DNA of 33,906 nucleotides from an uncultured Colwellia sp. Lineage in GTDB: Bacteria > Pseudomonadota > Gammaproteobacteria > Enterobacterales > Alteromonadaceae. Below the pieces are notes generated by a model, which ran no database searches, had not been told where the DNA came from, and worked only from the letters and a program-made list of their open reading frames with translations. Where the stretch lies: positions 1 to 33,906 of the forward strand of contig CAJWBY010000028.1 in assembly GCA_913020705.1 (NCBI GenBank), given 5' to 3'. Shown in pieces: positions 9,441 to 17,452 of the stretch (position 1 is the stretch's first letter; every line of letters starts with the position of its first letter). The translations under genes and the position numbers were made by a program.

Positions 9441-10340
9441 TTACAGTGTTAATGACTGCATACGATTAACAAAGGCTTGGGCAAAACGCGTTGCTGACTG
9501 TTCATCCATATTAAAATATAACGAAGGTTCAATGAGTTCAGCCTCCATAAGCGCAAAACCTTGCTCAGAACGTACAAAATCAACACGAGAATACAACGGC
9601 ATGCCTATTTGCGCTTTAATGGCATTGAGGGTCCCTTCTGCATGATTTGTTAAGCTTGTTTCAGGTGTTATTGCTGCTAAGCGTCCACCATGCTCTTCCT
9701 GTACACGAAAATCACTGTCTTTTGGTGTTTTCAAAATAGCGTGACTGTATACGCCATTGAAATAAAACAATGAGAACTCACCTTCATTAATGACACTTTC
9801 CATAAAAGGCTGTACTAAAAATTCACTTGTTGAAAATGCTTTTTCAAGTTGTGGATGAAATGTTTGATGATTCTCTTTGGTTAACCAAAAAGTATTATCA
9901 GCATTTGCACTTATACGAGGTTTGATGACTAATTGATCAACATTTAATTCAGTAAAATATTCAGCGACATGTTTCTGAGTCAAATTCTCACGCCAAAGTG
10001 TTTTAACAATATTTACACCATTACTTTCTAGTTCACGTAAGTATTTTTTATCAATATTCCATTCAACCGTTTGTAAGCTATTTTCAAGATGCGCACTCGA
10101 TTGTTCAATCTTATTGAGCACTTTCAAAAATGCAGGTGCGTCGTCTTGGTAATCCCATGGTGAGCGAATTATAACAGCTGTATAGTCATTCCAGTTCACG
10201 CTTTCATCGCGCCATGAAACCATGTGCATCTGCCAACCTAAAGTGAGCAGAGGTTGCTCAATTAAGTTATCGTATGCTTCGAAATCATCCAAGTTGTTCA
10301 TTGTGAGTATGGCGCAGCGCTGTAATTTATTATCAGTCAT
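9441..10340 (-). CDS. ATP-grasp domain protein of unknown substrate
   Basis: The 299-residue protein resembles the glutathione-synthetase/RimK-like ATP-grasp fold. The N-terminal part (AILTMNNLDDFEAYDNLIEQPL; IIRSPWDYQDDAPAF) looks like a substrate-binding Rossmann-like domain. The central segment QLVIKPRISANADNTFWL supplies the ATP-binding lysine, FLVQPFMESVINEGEFSLFYFNG resembles the hinge and EGE motif, and YSRVDFVRSEQGFALMEAELIEPSLYF carries the metal-binding Asp/Glu residues. Such enzymes ligate a carboxylate to an amine or thiol using ATP; the substrate cannot be told from sequence. It lies 30 bp upstream of mutM and 39 bp downstream of a membrane-anchored unknown, so the three are probably one operon. 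Confidence 0.8.
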   Translation of the reverse strand: MTDNKLQRCAILTMNNLDDFEAYDNLIEQPLLTLGWQMHMVSWRDESVNWNDYTAVIIRSPWDYQDDAPAFLKVLNKIEQSSAHLENSLQTVEWNIDKKYLRELESNGVNIVKTLWRENLTQKHVAEYFTELNVDQLVIKPRISANADNTFWLTKENHQTFHPQLEKAFSTSEFLVQPFMESVINEGEFSLFYFNGVYSHAILKTPKDSDFRVQEEHGGRLAAITPETSLTNHAEGTLNAIKAQIGMPLYSRVDFVRSEQGFALMEAELIEPSLYFNMDEQSATRFAQAFVNRMQSLTL

Positions 10341-10379
10341 TTGTATGATCTTCTTATAGTCTTCGGTGAATACGTAGTG

Positions 10380-10856
10380 TTAGCTTGCTAATATTTCATT
10401 TGGTATAAGTTGTGAAAATATAACAAGAGGGAACGATAACCATCTTTTTTGCTGTTCATTAAAGATGATGAATTCATTGTTGGTAATAAATAAGTTAAGT
10501 AATTGTGCTTTTGTTTCGCCTGCTAACTCAACTGAAATGATTAAAGCCATTTGACGGTCAAGCTCAGGCGGTTCAGCCAAAATGTTACCTTCAGTCTCAT
10601 GCCAAGTTAACATCATTTGATCTAATGCTTGTCCTGATATTTTTGCTGGCGTTGCTCGCCATGTTCTTCCTATTCGTTCAATAGAAACTTGCTGATTAAT
10701 TGCTAATGATAGAATAACAGCGTGATTGGAAAAGATAGTTTTCTGCTGATCATCATCAGATGAGTATAGTTTTTTATTAGTGACGTTAATAACAAGAATA
10801 AAAATCATTACTGAAAAAATAATAACGTTATTCCAACCAGTACGAGAAAGCTTCAT
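10380..10856 (-). CDS. Membrane-anchored hypothetical protein between rpmG and mutM
   Basis: The protein has about 158 residues from the chosen ATG. A single hydrophobic segment near the N terminus (VIIFSVMIFILVINVTN) is followed by a soluble domain of about 130 residues, probably periplasmic. I recognise no named family. The soluble part has alternating hydrophobic strands (VSIERIGRTWRAT; ALIISVELAGE; LLNLFITNNEFIIFN), suggesting a small beta-rich fold. Three tandem in-frame ATGs lie five, four and three codons upstream with no better ribosome site. I chose the ATG before KLSRTGWNN because it gives a compact anchor. The gene follows the rpmG terminator and precedes the ATP-grasp gene, so it may depend on read-through or its own promoter. 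Confidence 0.65.
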   Translation of the reverse strand: MKLSRTGWNNVIIFSVMIFILVINVTNKKLYSSDDDQQKTIFSNHAVILSLAINQQVSIERIGRTWRATPAKISGQALDQMMLTWHETEGNILAEPPELDRQMALIISVELAGETKAQLLNLFITNNEFIIFNEQQKRWLSFPLVIFSQLIPNEILAS

Positions 10857-10910
10857 GAAAATCATCATCATTAATTAATAGAATAACGATGATACTAAAT
10901 TTTAGGCAAT

Positions 10911-10938
10911 AAAAAACCCAGCAATTGCTGGGTTTTTT
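10911..10938 (-). terminator. Rho-independent terminator after rpmG
   Basis: This is a perfect inverted repeat: AAAAAACCCAGCAATT faces its complement and ends in TTTTTT on both strands. It lies 17 bp past the rpmG stop and about 55 bp before the next minus-strand gene. It should end most of the rpmB-rpmG transcript while letting some read through to the repair genes. Confidence 0.92.
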
Positions 10939-10954
10939 AAAACTAAAATTAAAA

Positions 10955-11110
10955 TTACTTAATTTTAGCTTCTTTGTACATAACGTGCTGACGGATACGT
11001 GGATCAAATTTCTTGATCTCCATCTTTTCAGGCATAGTCTTTTTATTTTTATCTGTAGTATAAAAATGACCAGTACCGGCACTAGAAACTAAACGAATTT
11101 TATCGCGCAT
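10955..11110 (-). CDS. rpmG: 50S ribosomal protein L33
   Basis: The 51-codon frame begins [19 protein letters not shown] and continues with the typical L33 segments [17 protein letters not shown] and [13 protein letters not shown]33 binds 23S rRNA near the exit site of the large subunit. This version lacks the CxxC pairs of the zinc-binding form, so it is the C-minus type usual in gammaproteobacteria. It lies 24 bp downstream of rpmB. Two overlapping frames on the same strand (ending near 10828) are shadows. A strong terminator follows. Confidence 0.97.
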   Translation of the reverse strand: MRDKIRLVSSAGTGHFYTTDKNKKTMPEKMEIKKFDPRIRQHVMYKEAKIK

Positions 11111-11134
11111 AATAATTTCCTCTAAAAGTAGTTG

Positions 11135-11371
11135 TTAAACTTTTCCGCCACGGGCACGGATGTCAGTTAATACTACATCAATACCTTTCTTATCGATAAT
11201 ACGCATTCCTTTCGGAGTTAAACGTAATTTAACGAAACGATTTTCGCTCTCAACCCAAAAACGGTGAGATTGAAGGTTTGGTAAAAAACGACGACGAGTC
11301 GCGTTTCTTGCATGTGAACGGTTGTTTCCAACCATTGGCACTTTGCCTGTTACTTGGCAAACTTTAGACAT
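11135..11371 (-). CDS. rpmB: 50S ribosomal protein L28
   Basis: The 78-residue protein begins [20 protein letters not shown] and continues [42 protein letters not shown], an unmistakable L28 of normal length. It is basic and sits on the large subunit. It is first in the rpmB-rpmG operon, with a promoter about 80-100 bp upstream and a structured leader (listed separately). The upstream sequence GGAGTACTCAGA before the ATG gives a good ribosome site. Confidence 0.98.
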   Translation of the reverse strand: MSKVCQVTGKVPMVGNNRSHARNATRRRFLPNLQSHRFWVESENRFVKLRLTPKGMRIIDKKGIDVVLTDIRARGGKV

Positions 11372-11404
11372 TCTGAGTACTCCAAAAATTAATTCCAGGT
11401 CGAA

Positions 11405-11484
11405 CTATTATTCCCCAAGACCGTCGCCTCGGGATCCTGAAAAAGGTGGCATATTATAGTGAAACTGAAAAATGAAAGCTAGTA
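11405..11484 (-). promoter_or_regulatory. rpmB promoter and structured leader
   Basis: On the minus strand a perfect -10 box TATAAT (11453-11458) lies below a poor -35 candidate (TAGCTT, 17 bp upstream). The predicted leader of about 75 nt contains a short GC-rich hairpin, CCCGAG / CTTGGG with an 8-nt loop, standing out in AT-rich surroundings. Ribosomal-protein operons often self-regulate through such leader folds. The promoter call is better supported than the regulatory role. Confidence 0.55.
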
Positions 11485-11616
11485 TTAATAAAAAAAAACC
11501 ATATTCGATTAATATATTCTTATTTATCAGTTATTTAAAGTGTTTTTTTTGGTTTTTTTGATGATATTTAGCACTGTATTTGCAGAGTTATCAAACAAAT
11601 AAATAAAATATTGTTA

Positions 11617-11997
11617 TTAATTTATGCCTGAATCTAGTAGTTTTTTGAGTTTGTCGTGCTGCTCTTCATCACAAAGCTCGTTAATTAAAATTCGAATAAT
11701 ATGTGATTTGGCTAAATTAGTATCCTTAGCAAGGTGTTGTAATTGATCAATTGCTTGCTCACTGAGCGTGAACGTCGCATGACGAAAAGGTTTATGAGTC
11801 TTCGCTTTTTTTCTGACTAATTGTTCTTTCGCAGCGATGATTGCTTGTTCGATACCAACATTTTTTGTAACTGAGCTGTTGACGATTTCAGGGTGCCCTA
11901 ACGCATAGTTTTCCGCGTCAGCAATAAACTCATCAACAGTAAAACTCCTTTTATTCTGCTTTCCTTGTTTCGATTTTTTTAGATCAGTTAAACTCAT
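11617..11997 (-). CDS. Small ribbon-helix-helix-like protein paired with a ParA ATPase
   Basis: The 126-residue basic protein has a disordered lysine-rich start and a C-terminal segment, HATFTLSEQAIDQLQHLAKDTNLAKSHIIRILINEL split over about 70-110. That segment has a strand followed by two helices, as in ribbon-helix-helix (CopG/Arc-like) DNA-binding proteins. It overlaps the end of the parA gene by 14 bp, so the two are translationally coupled. In ParA systems the small second gene encodes the DNA-binding or ATPase-stimulating partner, so that role is likely here, but it is not a ParB with the canonical domain set. No centromere-like iterons were seen nearby. The family is not recognised and the fold is inferred by pattern. 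Confidence 0.65.
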   Translation of the reverse strand: MSLTDLKKSKQGKQNKRSFTVDEFIADAENYALGHPEIVNSSVTKNVGIEQAIIAAKEQLVRKKAKTHKPFRHATFTLSEQAIDQLQHLAKDTNLAKSHIIRILINELCDEEQHDKLKKLLDSGIN

Positions 11998-12652
11998 GAG
12001 AGTTGTCCGGTTTCATTGCTAATAATTCTTCAGCTATCGCAGTCATTTCTATTGCTGCTTTGCCCTGAGGATCTATTTCTAATACTGAAGAGCCTTGTTC
12101 TTCGCTATCATCATAAACATTACGATTAAAGGTTACCGCGTTTAATACGTTAATACCATATGAGTGACAGACTTCTTTTGCTTCTAAAATGCGCTTAGCT
12201 TGATTAGGTAATGACGGGCATTGAGTGATTACAAATGAAGCGAGCATTTTAGGGTTAACCATTTTACACGTACTGAGCATGTCTTCCATGTGAGGAACTG
12301 TTTTTAAATCTCGACGTTTAGGACGAAGCGGAATAATAACATGGTCAGCAACCGACATTGCAGCGCGTAATGCGAGGTTGTCTTGCCCACCACAATCGAC
12401 AATAACATAATCATAATGCTGCATTAAACTGAGTAAATCGTTACGAATTTTTCCGTAGAGCTGAATGCAGTTTATCGCAGGTAATGAAGGATCTGCGTTT
12501 CTTGCTTGGATCCAATCCGACGTTGTTCTTTGGGGATCACAATCAACCATAAGCACAATAGCTTTTTTATCACGGGCAAAATAAACGGCTAAGTTTTGTG
12601 CTAAACAACTCTTACCGCTACCACCTTTTTCACCACCAACTAATATCATCAT
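11984..12652 (-). CDS. ParA/MinD-family ATPase
   Basis: The 222-residue protein has a deviant Walker A motif GGEKGGSGKS with the ParA signature lysine (KGGxGK), here with Ser where Val is usual. Also seen are VDCDPQRTTSDW as the switch I/Walker A' region and YDYVIVDCGGQDN as Walker B. This identifies a P-loop ATPase that dimerises on ATP and positions cargo. It is short and lacks the N-terminal HTH of plasmid P1-type ParA. The start is the ATG after AAGGA with 11-nt spacing; a TTG 11 codons upstream is less likely. It is coupled to a downstream ribbon-helix-helix-like gene and follows a PilZ gene. It is too far from gidAB-type genes to be the chromosomal parAB pair. Its cargo is unknown. Confidence 0.88.
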   Translation of the reverse strand: MMILVGGEKGGSGKSCLAQNLAVYFARDKKAIVLMVDCDPQRTTSDWIQARNADPSLPAINCIQLYGKIRNDLLSLMQHYDYVIVDCGGQDNLALRAAMSVADHVIIPLRPKRRDLKTVPHMEDMLSTCKMVNPKMLASFVITQCPSLPNQAKRILEAKEVCHSYGINVLNAVTFNRNVYDDSEEQGSSVLEIDPQGKAAIEMTAIAEELLAMKPDNSHEFN

Positions 12653-12717
12653 AATATAAAATGTCCTTACCTCTTGTTGTAACACAAACGTCGAGCATTA
12701 ATTATAGTGCAAATATT

Positions 12718-13050
12718 TTATTTTGCTTTTTTACTGTCCAAACGTAATGCTAATTCAAAGTAACCGTTCGATTGTTCGGTACAACGAATAACTTTACCGT
12801 ACAAATTTTGACTGTTTGGGTTGGCAACTTTGAAAACGACTGTAACTTCAGTTTGAAGTGGAATACTATGGTCACAATCTAGCTTTAATCCGCCACGTGA
12901 AAAATCTAAGCATGTAATTTTTCGTTGAAATTGTTGCTGTTGATCATTGACCCAAATAATATCAACCAACTCTTTTTCCATATCTAAACGGAAAAACTTT
13001 CGTCGTTCACTTTCACTTTCATTCTCATCAATTGATTCAGGCTCACTCAT
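12718..13050 (-). CDS. PilZ domain protein (cyclic di-GMP receptor candidate)
   Basis: The 110-residue protein is one PilZ domain. The c-di-GMP motif RxxxR is present (R17-KFF-R21), followed by the second motif D/NxSxxG (DFSRGG, residues 49-54). The remaining strands (LKLDCDHSIPLQTEVTVVFKV; LYGKVIRCTEQ; FELALRL) match the PilZ barrel, so ligand binding is plausible. An acidic tail precedes the domain. It is encoded between radC (27 bp upstream) and parA (65 bp downstream) on the same strand. A link between c-di-GMP and the ParA pair is possible, but rests only on position. The output partner is unknown. Confidence 0.9.
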   Translation of the reverse strand: MSEPESIDENESESERRKFFRLDMEKELVDIIWVNDQQQQFQRKITCLDFSRGGLKLDCDHSIPLQTEVTVVFKVANPNSQNLYGKVIRCTEQSNGYFELALRLDSKKAK

Positions 13051-13077
13051 TTCATTCCCCTCTCTTATCTAGATTAG

Positions 13078-13749
13078 TTATAACTCACCGTGTTCAGCAA
13101 ATGAGTAGCATTTGTTACCAGCAACTATAATATGATCGATCACACGTATGTCAATTAAGTTTAATGCTTGCTCTAACCTTTTGGTAATTTGTTTATCAGC
13201 TATGCTTGCCTCAGCAATACCTGAAGGATGATTATGCGCCAGTATAACGGCAGCAGCTTGTTGCTTTAATGCTTGTTCAACAACCACTCTGGGGTAAACC
13301 GCTGCTGCGTTGATCGTACCAAAAAATAATCGTTCAAATTTTAAAACTTTGTGCTGATTATCTAAAAAAATTACGGCAAAAACTTCTCGAGTATCACCAC
13401 GCAATTCGCTGATTAAAAAATCCCGTGTCCTTTGAGAAGAGTCTAATGCGGTCCCATTATGTAGCTGTTCAGCAAGGTATCGTTTAGACATTTCCAAACA
13501 AGCTTGTAATTGCACATATTTTGCTATGCCTAAACCATGATGTTCACAAAACTCTTGTTCAGTTGCACGATAAATAGCGGCAATGCTGCCAAAGCTTTTC
13601 AAAAGTTTTTGCGCTAGATCCACAACATGACAACCTTTTACACCTGTACGTAAAAATATTGCCAGTAATTCTGCATCACTTAAGCTGCTGGGTCCTTTGT
13701 GGAGCAACTTTTCCCTTGGTTTTTCATTTTCTAGCCAATCTTTTAACAT
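13078..13749 (-). CDS. radC: RadC family (JAB/MPN domain) protein
   Basis: The protein has 223 residues from the chosen ATG, the usual RadC length. It has an N-terminal helix-hairpin-helix-like part (LSDAELLAIFLRTGVKG; HGLGIAKYVQLQACLEM) and a C-terminal JAB metal-binding domain with HNHPSGIAEASIAD, giving ligands H172, H174 and D185. Despite the name, a direct repair role in E. coli has been disputed; the biochemical function is uncertain. Two adjacent ATGs follow AAGGA at 4 and 7 nt; I took the second. A longer frame upstream overlaps the coaBC start and is not supported. The gene is divergent from coaBC with an 84-bp shared region, the same arrangement as in E. coli. Confidence 0.95.
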   Translation of the reverse strand: MLKDWLENEKPREKLLHKGPSSLSDAELLAIFLRTGVKGCHVVDLAQKLLKSFGSIAAIYRATEQEFCEHHGLGIAKYVQLQACLEMSKRYLAEQLHNGTALDSSQRTRDFLISELRGDTREVFAVIFLDNQHKVLKFERLFFGTINAAAVYPRVVVEQALKQQAAAVILAHNHPSGIAEASIADKQITKRLEQALNLIDIRVIDHIIVAGNKCYSFAEHGEL

Positions 13750-13833
13750 CATCGCATCCTTGCAAAGCCAATTTATAATTGTACAAATTAATGGTATCTT
13801 ATCGCCACTTACCGTTATTAAGATTAGCAGTTT

Positions 13834-15045
13834 ATGCAAATTCTACAGGGAAAAAAAATAGTTCTGGGTATTACGGGCGGTATTGCTGCTTATAAAACAC
13901 CCGAATTAGTGCGTCGTTTAAAAGAGCACGGCGCCGATGTGCGTGTGGTCATGACCGCAGCGGCGCAGGCTTTTATCACCCCATTAACTTTACAAGCCGT
14001 TTCTGCTAATGCCGTTTCTGATAGTTTGCTTGATACCCAAGCAGAATTAGCAATGGGACATATTGAATTAGCAAAGTGGGCTGATTTTATATTGATAGCA
14101 CCGGCCACTGCAGATTCTATTGCACGTATAACCTGTGGTATGGCGAATGATTTACTCACAACTATTTGTTTAGCAACAAGTTCGCCAATTGCGATTGCTC
14201 CAGCGATGAATCAACAGATGTGGCACGCTCAAATTACTCAAGAAAATATTAACAAACTTATTTCGAGAAAATTTGAAGTTTTTGGCCCAGGTTCTGGCGC
14301 CCAAGCTTGTGGCGATGTTGGCCTTGGTCGAATGTTAGATGTTGATGAATTAGTGACACTTACTTGTAATTTTTTTCAGCGAACTGCAAGGGTTAATACC
14401 ACTGATTTATCAGGTCAAACTTGGTTAGTTACCGCCGGACCTACACGAGAAGCCATTGACCCCGTGCGTTATATCTCTAATCACAGTTCAGGAAAAATGG
14501 GTTATGCCATTGCACAAGCGGCACAAATAGCCGGTGCGAATGTGAAAATAATTTCTGGCCCCGTCAGTATTCCAACACCAAAAGGCTGTGAGAAAATTGC
14601 TGTGGAAAGTGCTTTGCAAATGCACCAACAGGCACTTGAGCTTGCAAAAAATGCGGATGTCTTTGTGGCATGTGCCGCCGTCGCAGATTATCGAGTGGAA
14701 GAAGTTTCTCCACAAAAAATAAAAAAATCAGCTGATGATATGCAAATTAATTTAGTGAAAAATCCTGATATCGTTGCAGATGTTGCCGCTTTAGCAGCGA
14801 AACCTTTTACCGTGGGATTTGCAGCAGAAACACAAGACGTTGAACATTATGCGTTAGGGAAGTTAAAAAGAAAAAATCTTGATATGATTGCAGCCAATAA
14901 TGTTGCACTTTCAGGTCAAGGCTTTAACAGTGACGATAATGCATTAACGGTTTATTCGCGCAATAATAAAACTGAGTTGCCATTAGCATCGAAACAAATA
15001 CTTGCAGAGCAATTAGTGCAATTAATTTCGCAATACTATAAATAA
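13834..15045 (+). CDS. coaBC: Bifunctional phosphopantothenoylcysteine decarboxylase/phosphopantothenate-cysteine ligase
   Basis: The protein makes 4'-phosphopantetheine from phosphopantothenate and cysteine, using CTP and FMN, in CoA synthesis. The N-terminal CoaC half (about 1-185) has [17 protein letters not shown], catalytic H76 in [13 protein letters not shown]126 in PAMNQQMW and C159 in GSGAQACGD. The C-terminal CoaB half (about 190-403) has [22 protein letters not shown] and VKNPDIVAD (K309). The length of 403 is normal and all key residues are present. The start ATG gives [12 protein letters not shown], which aligns well with E. coli Dfp. The next gene, slmA, follows after 20 bp. In E. 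coli dut lies between these two; it is not here. Confidence 0.97.
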   Translation: MQILQGKKIVLGITGGIAAYKTPELVRRLKEHGADVRVVMTAAAQAFITPLTLQAVSANAVSDSLLDTQAELAMGHIELAKWADFILIAPATADSIARITCGMANDLLTTICLATSSPIAIAPAMNQQMWHAQITQENINKLISRKFEVFGPGSGAQACGDVGLGRMLDVDELVTLTCNFFQRTARVNTTDLSGQTWLVTAGPTREAIDPVRYISNHSSGKMGYAIAQAAQIAGANVKIISGPVSIPTPKGCEKIAVESALQMHQQALELAKNADVFVACAAVADYRVEEVSPQKIKKSADDMQINLVKNPDIVADVAALAAKPFTVGFAAETQDVEHYALGKLKRKNLDMIAANNVALSGQGFNSDDNALTVYSRNNKTELPLASKQILAEQLVQLISQYYK

Positions 15046-15065
15046 CAATAATAAGAGAAAAATTT

Positions 15066-15650
15066 ATGTCAGTAGCGCAAAAACCTAATCGTAAGCAACA
15101 AATTTTAGAGTGTTTAGCAAAAATGCTAGAAACTTGTCCAGGTCAGCGAATAACTACCGCTAAGCTTGCCGCTGAAGTTGGCGTTTCAGAAGCTGCGCTT
15201 TATCGTCATTTTCCTTCTAAAGCACGTATGTTCGAAGGTTTAATTGATTTTATTGAAGAGTCAACTTTTTCACGAGTGAATTTAATTCTGAGTGATCACA
15301 AAGAAGCATTAGTAAGGTGTCATCATATCTTACACGTGTTGTTGGTTTTCTCTGAACGCAACCCCGGTATGTCTCGCATATTAGCAGGTGACGCCTTAAT
15401 GGGTGAAAACGAAAGATTACGTGCGCGCGTGAATCAGTATTTTGAAAAACTTGAATCACAATTCAAACAAGTATTACGCGAACGAAAATTACGTGAAGGC
15501 AAAAGCTTTAGCATTTCAGAACAAGCTTTAGCGAATATTTTATGTTCGTTCGTTGAAGGAAAAATTAGTCAATATGTGCGTTCAGGCTTTTCCAAAAAGC
15601 CGAGTGATGACTTTAATGAGCAATGGCAATTTTTAATGGCCGGAAAATAG
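15066..15650 (+). CDS. slmA: Nucleoid occlusion factor SlmA
   Basis: SlmA is a TetR-fold DNA-binding protein that blocks FtsZ ring assembly over the nucleoid by binding specific chromosomal sites. The sequence begins [22 protein letters not shown], and its HTH is [31 protein letters not shown] (about 29-59), which is characteristic of SlmA. At 194 residues it has the family length. It follows coaBC by 20 bp with AAGAGA as a modest ribosome site, so both are probably co-transcribed. Unlike drug-responsive TetR members it has no small ligand. Identification is secure from sequence and context together. Confidence 0.95.
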   Translation: MSVAQKPNRKQQILECLAKMLETCPGQRITTAKLAAEVGVSEAALYRHFPSKARMFEGLIDFIEESTFSRVNLILSDHKEALVRCHHILHVLLVFSERNPGMSRILAGDALMGENERLRARVNQYFEKLESQFKQVLRERKLREGKSFSISEQALANILCSFVEGKISQYVRSGFSKKPSDDFNEQWQFLMAGK

Positions 15651-15712
15651 AAAATCGTTTAAAAAATAATATATAAAACAACAAGTATAAAAATAAAAGT
15701 TAAGGAACTAAT

Positions 15713-17185
15713 GTGAGTGATTTATCACAGCTTCAACCAACGGATTTATGGCAGTTATTTGAAAAAGTATGCAGTATTCCACACCCTTCAAAACATGAAC
15801 AAAAAATATCTGCTTGGATCCAAGCTTGGGCACAAGAACAAGGTTTAGCAGTAAAGGAAGATGCCGTCGGTAATCTTTTCATTAAGAAAGCAGCCACTGC
15901 AGGTATGGAAAATTGCCAAGGCGTTATTCTTCAAGCACATATGGACATGGTTCCACAAAAAAATGCAGACACCGTTCATGACTTCTTAATTGATCCTATA
16001 AAACCTTACATTATTGAAGAGGCCGATGGGCAATGGGTTACAGCTGAAGGCACAACATTAGGCGCTGATAATGGCATTGGCTTATGTTCAGCTTTAGCTG
16101 TTCTAGCAAGCGACGATATCCCGCATGGCCCATTAGAAGTATTAGTAACGATAGACGAAGAAGCAGGAATGACAGGCGCTTTTGGCTTAGAAGCAGGCTG
16201 GTTAGAAGGTGATATTTTAATTAATACCGACTCTGAGCAAGAAGGCGAAATATACATGGGTTGTGCCGGCGGTATTGACGCAGAAGCAACCTTTAAGCTG
16301 AAATTTGAAGATGCACCTGCAAATGTAACTTCTTTTACGCTGTCTATCTCAGGCTTAAAAGGTGGTCATTCTGGTGTTGATATTCATACAGGTCGCGCCA
16401 ATGCGAATAAACTTTTAGTACGCTTTTTACTGGAAGCGAGCCAACAGTTTGATCTGCGTTTAGTCGATTTAAATGGTGGTAGTTTACGCAATGCTATTCC
16501 TCGTGAAGCTGACTCTAGCTTCGTTATTGCTACAAAAGATGTTGAACCTTTTAAAGCAAGTTTAGCTGATTATTTAGCGACATTACGCTCGACATTAGGC
16601 AGTGTTGAAACCGATATAGAGATGTTGCTTATTTCACCAGAAATTTTTGATGAATGTTGGAGTAGTGAAACGCAGACATCTATTCTAAATGCGTTAAATG
16701 CTTGTCCAAATGGCGTTGTTCGTATGAGTGACGATATTGAAGGTATTGTCGAAACATCGCTAAACTTAGGTGTAGTACGCTGTAAAGGCCGTAACCTTGT
16801 TGCTATGTCACTTATTCGTAGTTTACATGACGATGGCCGTTTAATGGCAGAATCTATGGTTAAGTCAGTTTTTGAATTAGCCGATGCACAGGTTGAATTT
16901 TCAGGTGCTTATCCTGGTTGGAAGCCCGATACCCGTTCAAGCATCATGAAGAACGTACGAGATACTTACCAACAGCTTTTTAATAAAGTGCCTGAAATCA
17001 TGGTAATTCATGCAGGATTAGAATGTGGTTTATTTAAAACAGCTTACCCTAATTGGGACATGGTATCGTTTGGTCCTACCATTAAATTTCCTCATTCACC
17101 TGATGAAAAAGTGAACATTGAGGCTGTTGCGCTTTACTGGCAGTTATTGATTGCTGTTCTTAAGAATATTCCTAAAAAAATCTAA
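15713..17185 (+). CDS. pepD: Aminoacyl-histidine dipeptidase (peptidase D, M20 family)
   Basis: This cytoplasmic zinc peptidase cleaves dipeptides such as carnosine-type Xaa-His. The 490 residues carry the M20C motifs: H76 and D78 in QAHMDMVPQ, the bridging D119 in TLGADNGIG, the catalytic glutamates in TIDEEAGMTGA (E149/E150), a further ligand in INTDSEQEGE, the dimerisation-domain GGHSGVDIH, and the C-terminal FPHSPDEKV histidine. Translation begins at GTG, with AAGGA 6 nt upstream; the ATG two bases earlier runs at once into a stop. It is probably monocistronic or loosely linked to slmA (62-bp gap). A long imperfect hairpin follows the stop. Confidence 0.96.
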   Translation: MSDLSQLQPTDLWQLFEKVCSIPHPSKHEQKISAWIQAWAQEQGLAVKEDAVGNLFIKKAATAGMENCQGVILQAHMDMVPQKNADTVHDFLIDPIKPYIIEEADGQWVTAEGTTLGADNGIGLCSALAVLASDDIPHGPLEVLVTIDEEAGMTGAFGLEAGWLEGDILINTDSEQEGEIYMGCAGGIDAEATFKLKFEDAPANVTSFTLSISGLKGGHSGVDIHTGRANANKLLVRFLLEASQQFDLRLVDLNGGSLRNAIPREADSSFVIATKDVEPFKASLADYLATLRSTLGSVETDIEMLLISPEIFDECWSSETQTSILNALNACPNGVVRMSDDIEGIVETSLNLGVVRCKGRNLVAMSLIRSLHDDGRLMAESMVKSVFELADAQVEFSGAYPGWKPDTRSSIMKNVRDTYQQLFNKVPEIMVIHAGLECGLFKTAYPNWDMVSFGPTIKFPHSPDEKVNIEAVALYWQLLIAVLKNIPKKI

Positions 17186-17213
17186 TATATTGTTTGAGCG
17201 GATAGATTACTCT

Positions 17214-17262
17214 GTTGAATTTATTAAAGGCACAATGCTTGTTGTGCCTAAATAAATTCAAC
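17214..17262 (+). terminator. Long imperfect hairpin downstream of pepD
   Basis: An inverted repeat of about 21 bp per arm (GTTGAATTTATT..GGCACAA facing its complement) is interrupted by a mismatch and one bulged base, with a 6-nt loop. It begins 28 bp after the pepD stop. No T run follows, so it is not a classic intrinsic terminator. It could stabilise the 3' end of the mRNA or be a repetitive palindromic element. Confidence 0.5.
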
Positions 17263-17452
17263 CCAGTCTTCTAAAATCAATCCAAAATTACCCTGCTATT
17301 GTTCAATCTAGGGCCTTGCTCTGAAATATTTTCCTGTGCACAACAAGATCACAAACTTAATGACAATGGTATTACTTGTTAGCCTAAAGTCTAATAAACA
17401 TTTTCTTGCAAAGCGTTATACTCAATGATAGGAAATTCTAAGGTATTAAATT

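Noticed and set aside
10828..11082. 84-residue minus-strand frame overlapping rpmG
   Set aside because: It overlaps the L33 gene in another frame and runs through the terminator; L33 is unmistakable in its own frame.
13890..14159. 89-residue minus-strand frame within coaBC
   Set aside because: Antisense shadow of a conserved gene, with no start context or family.
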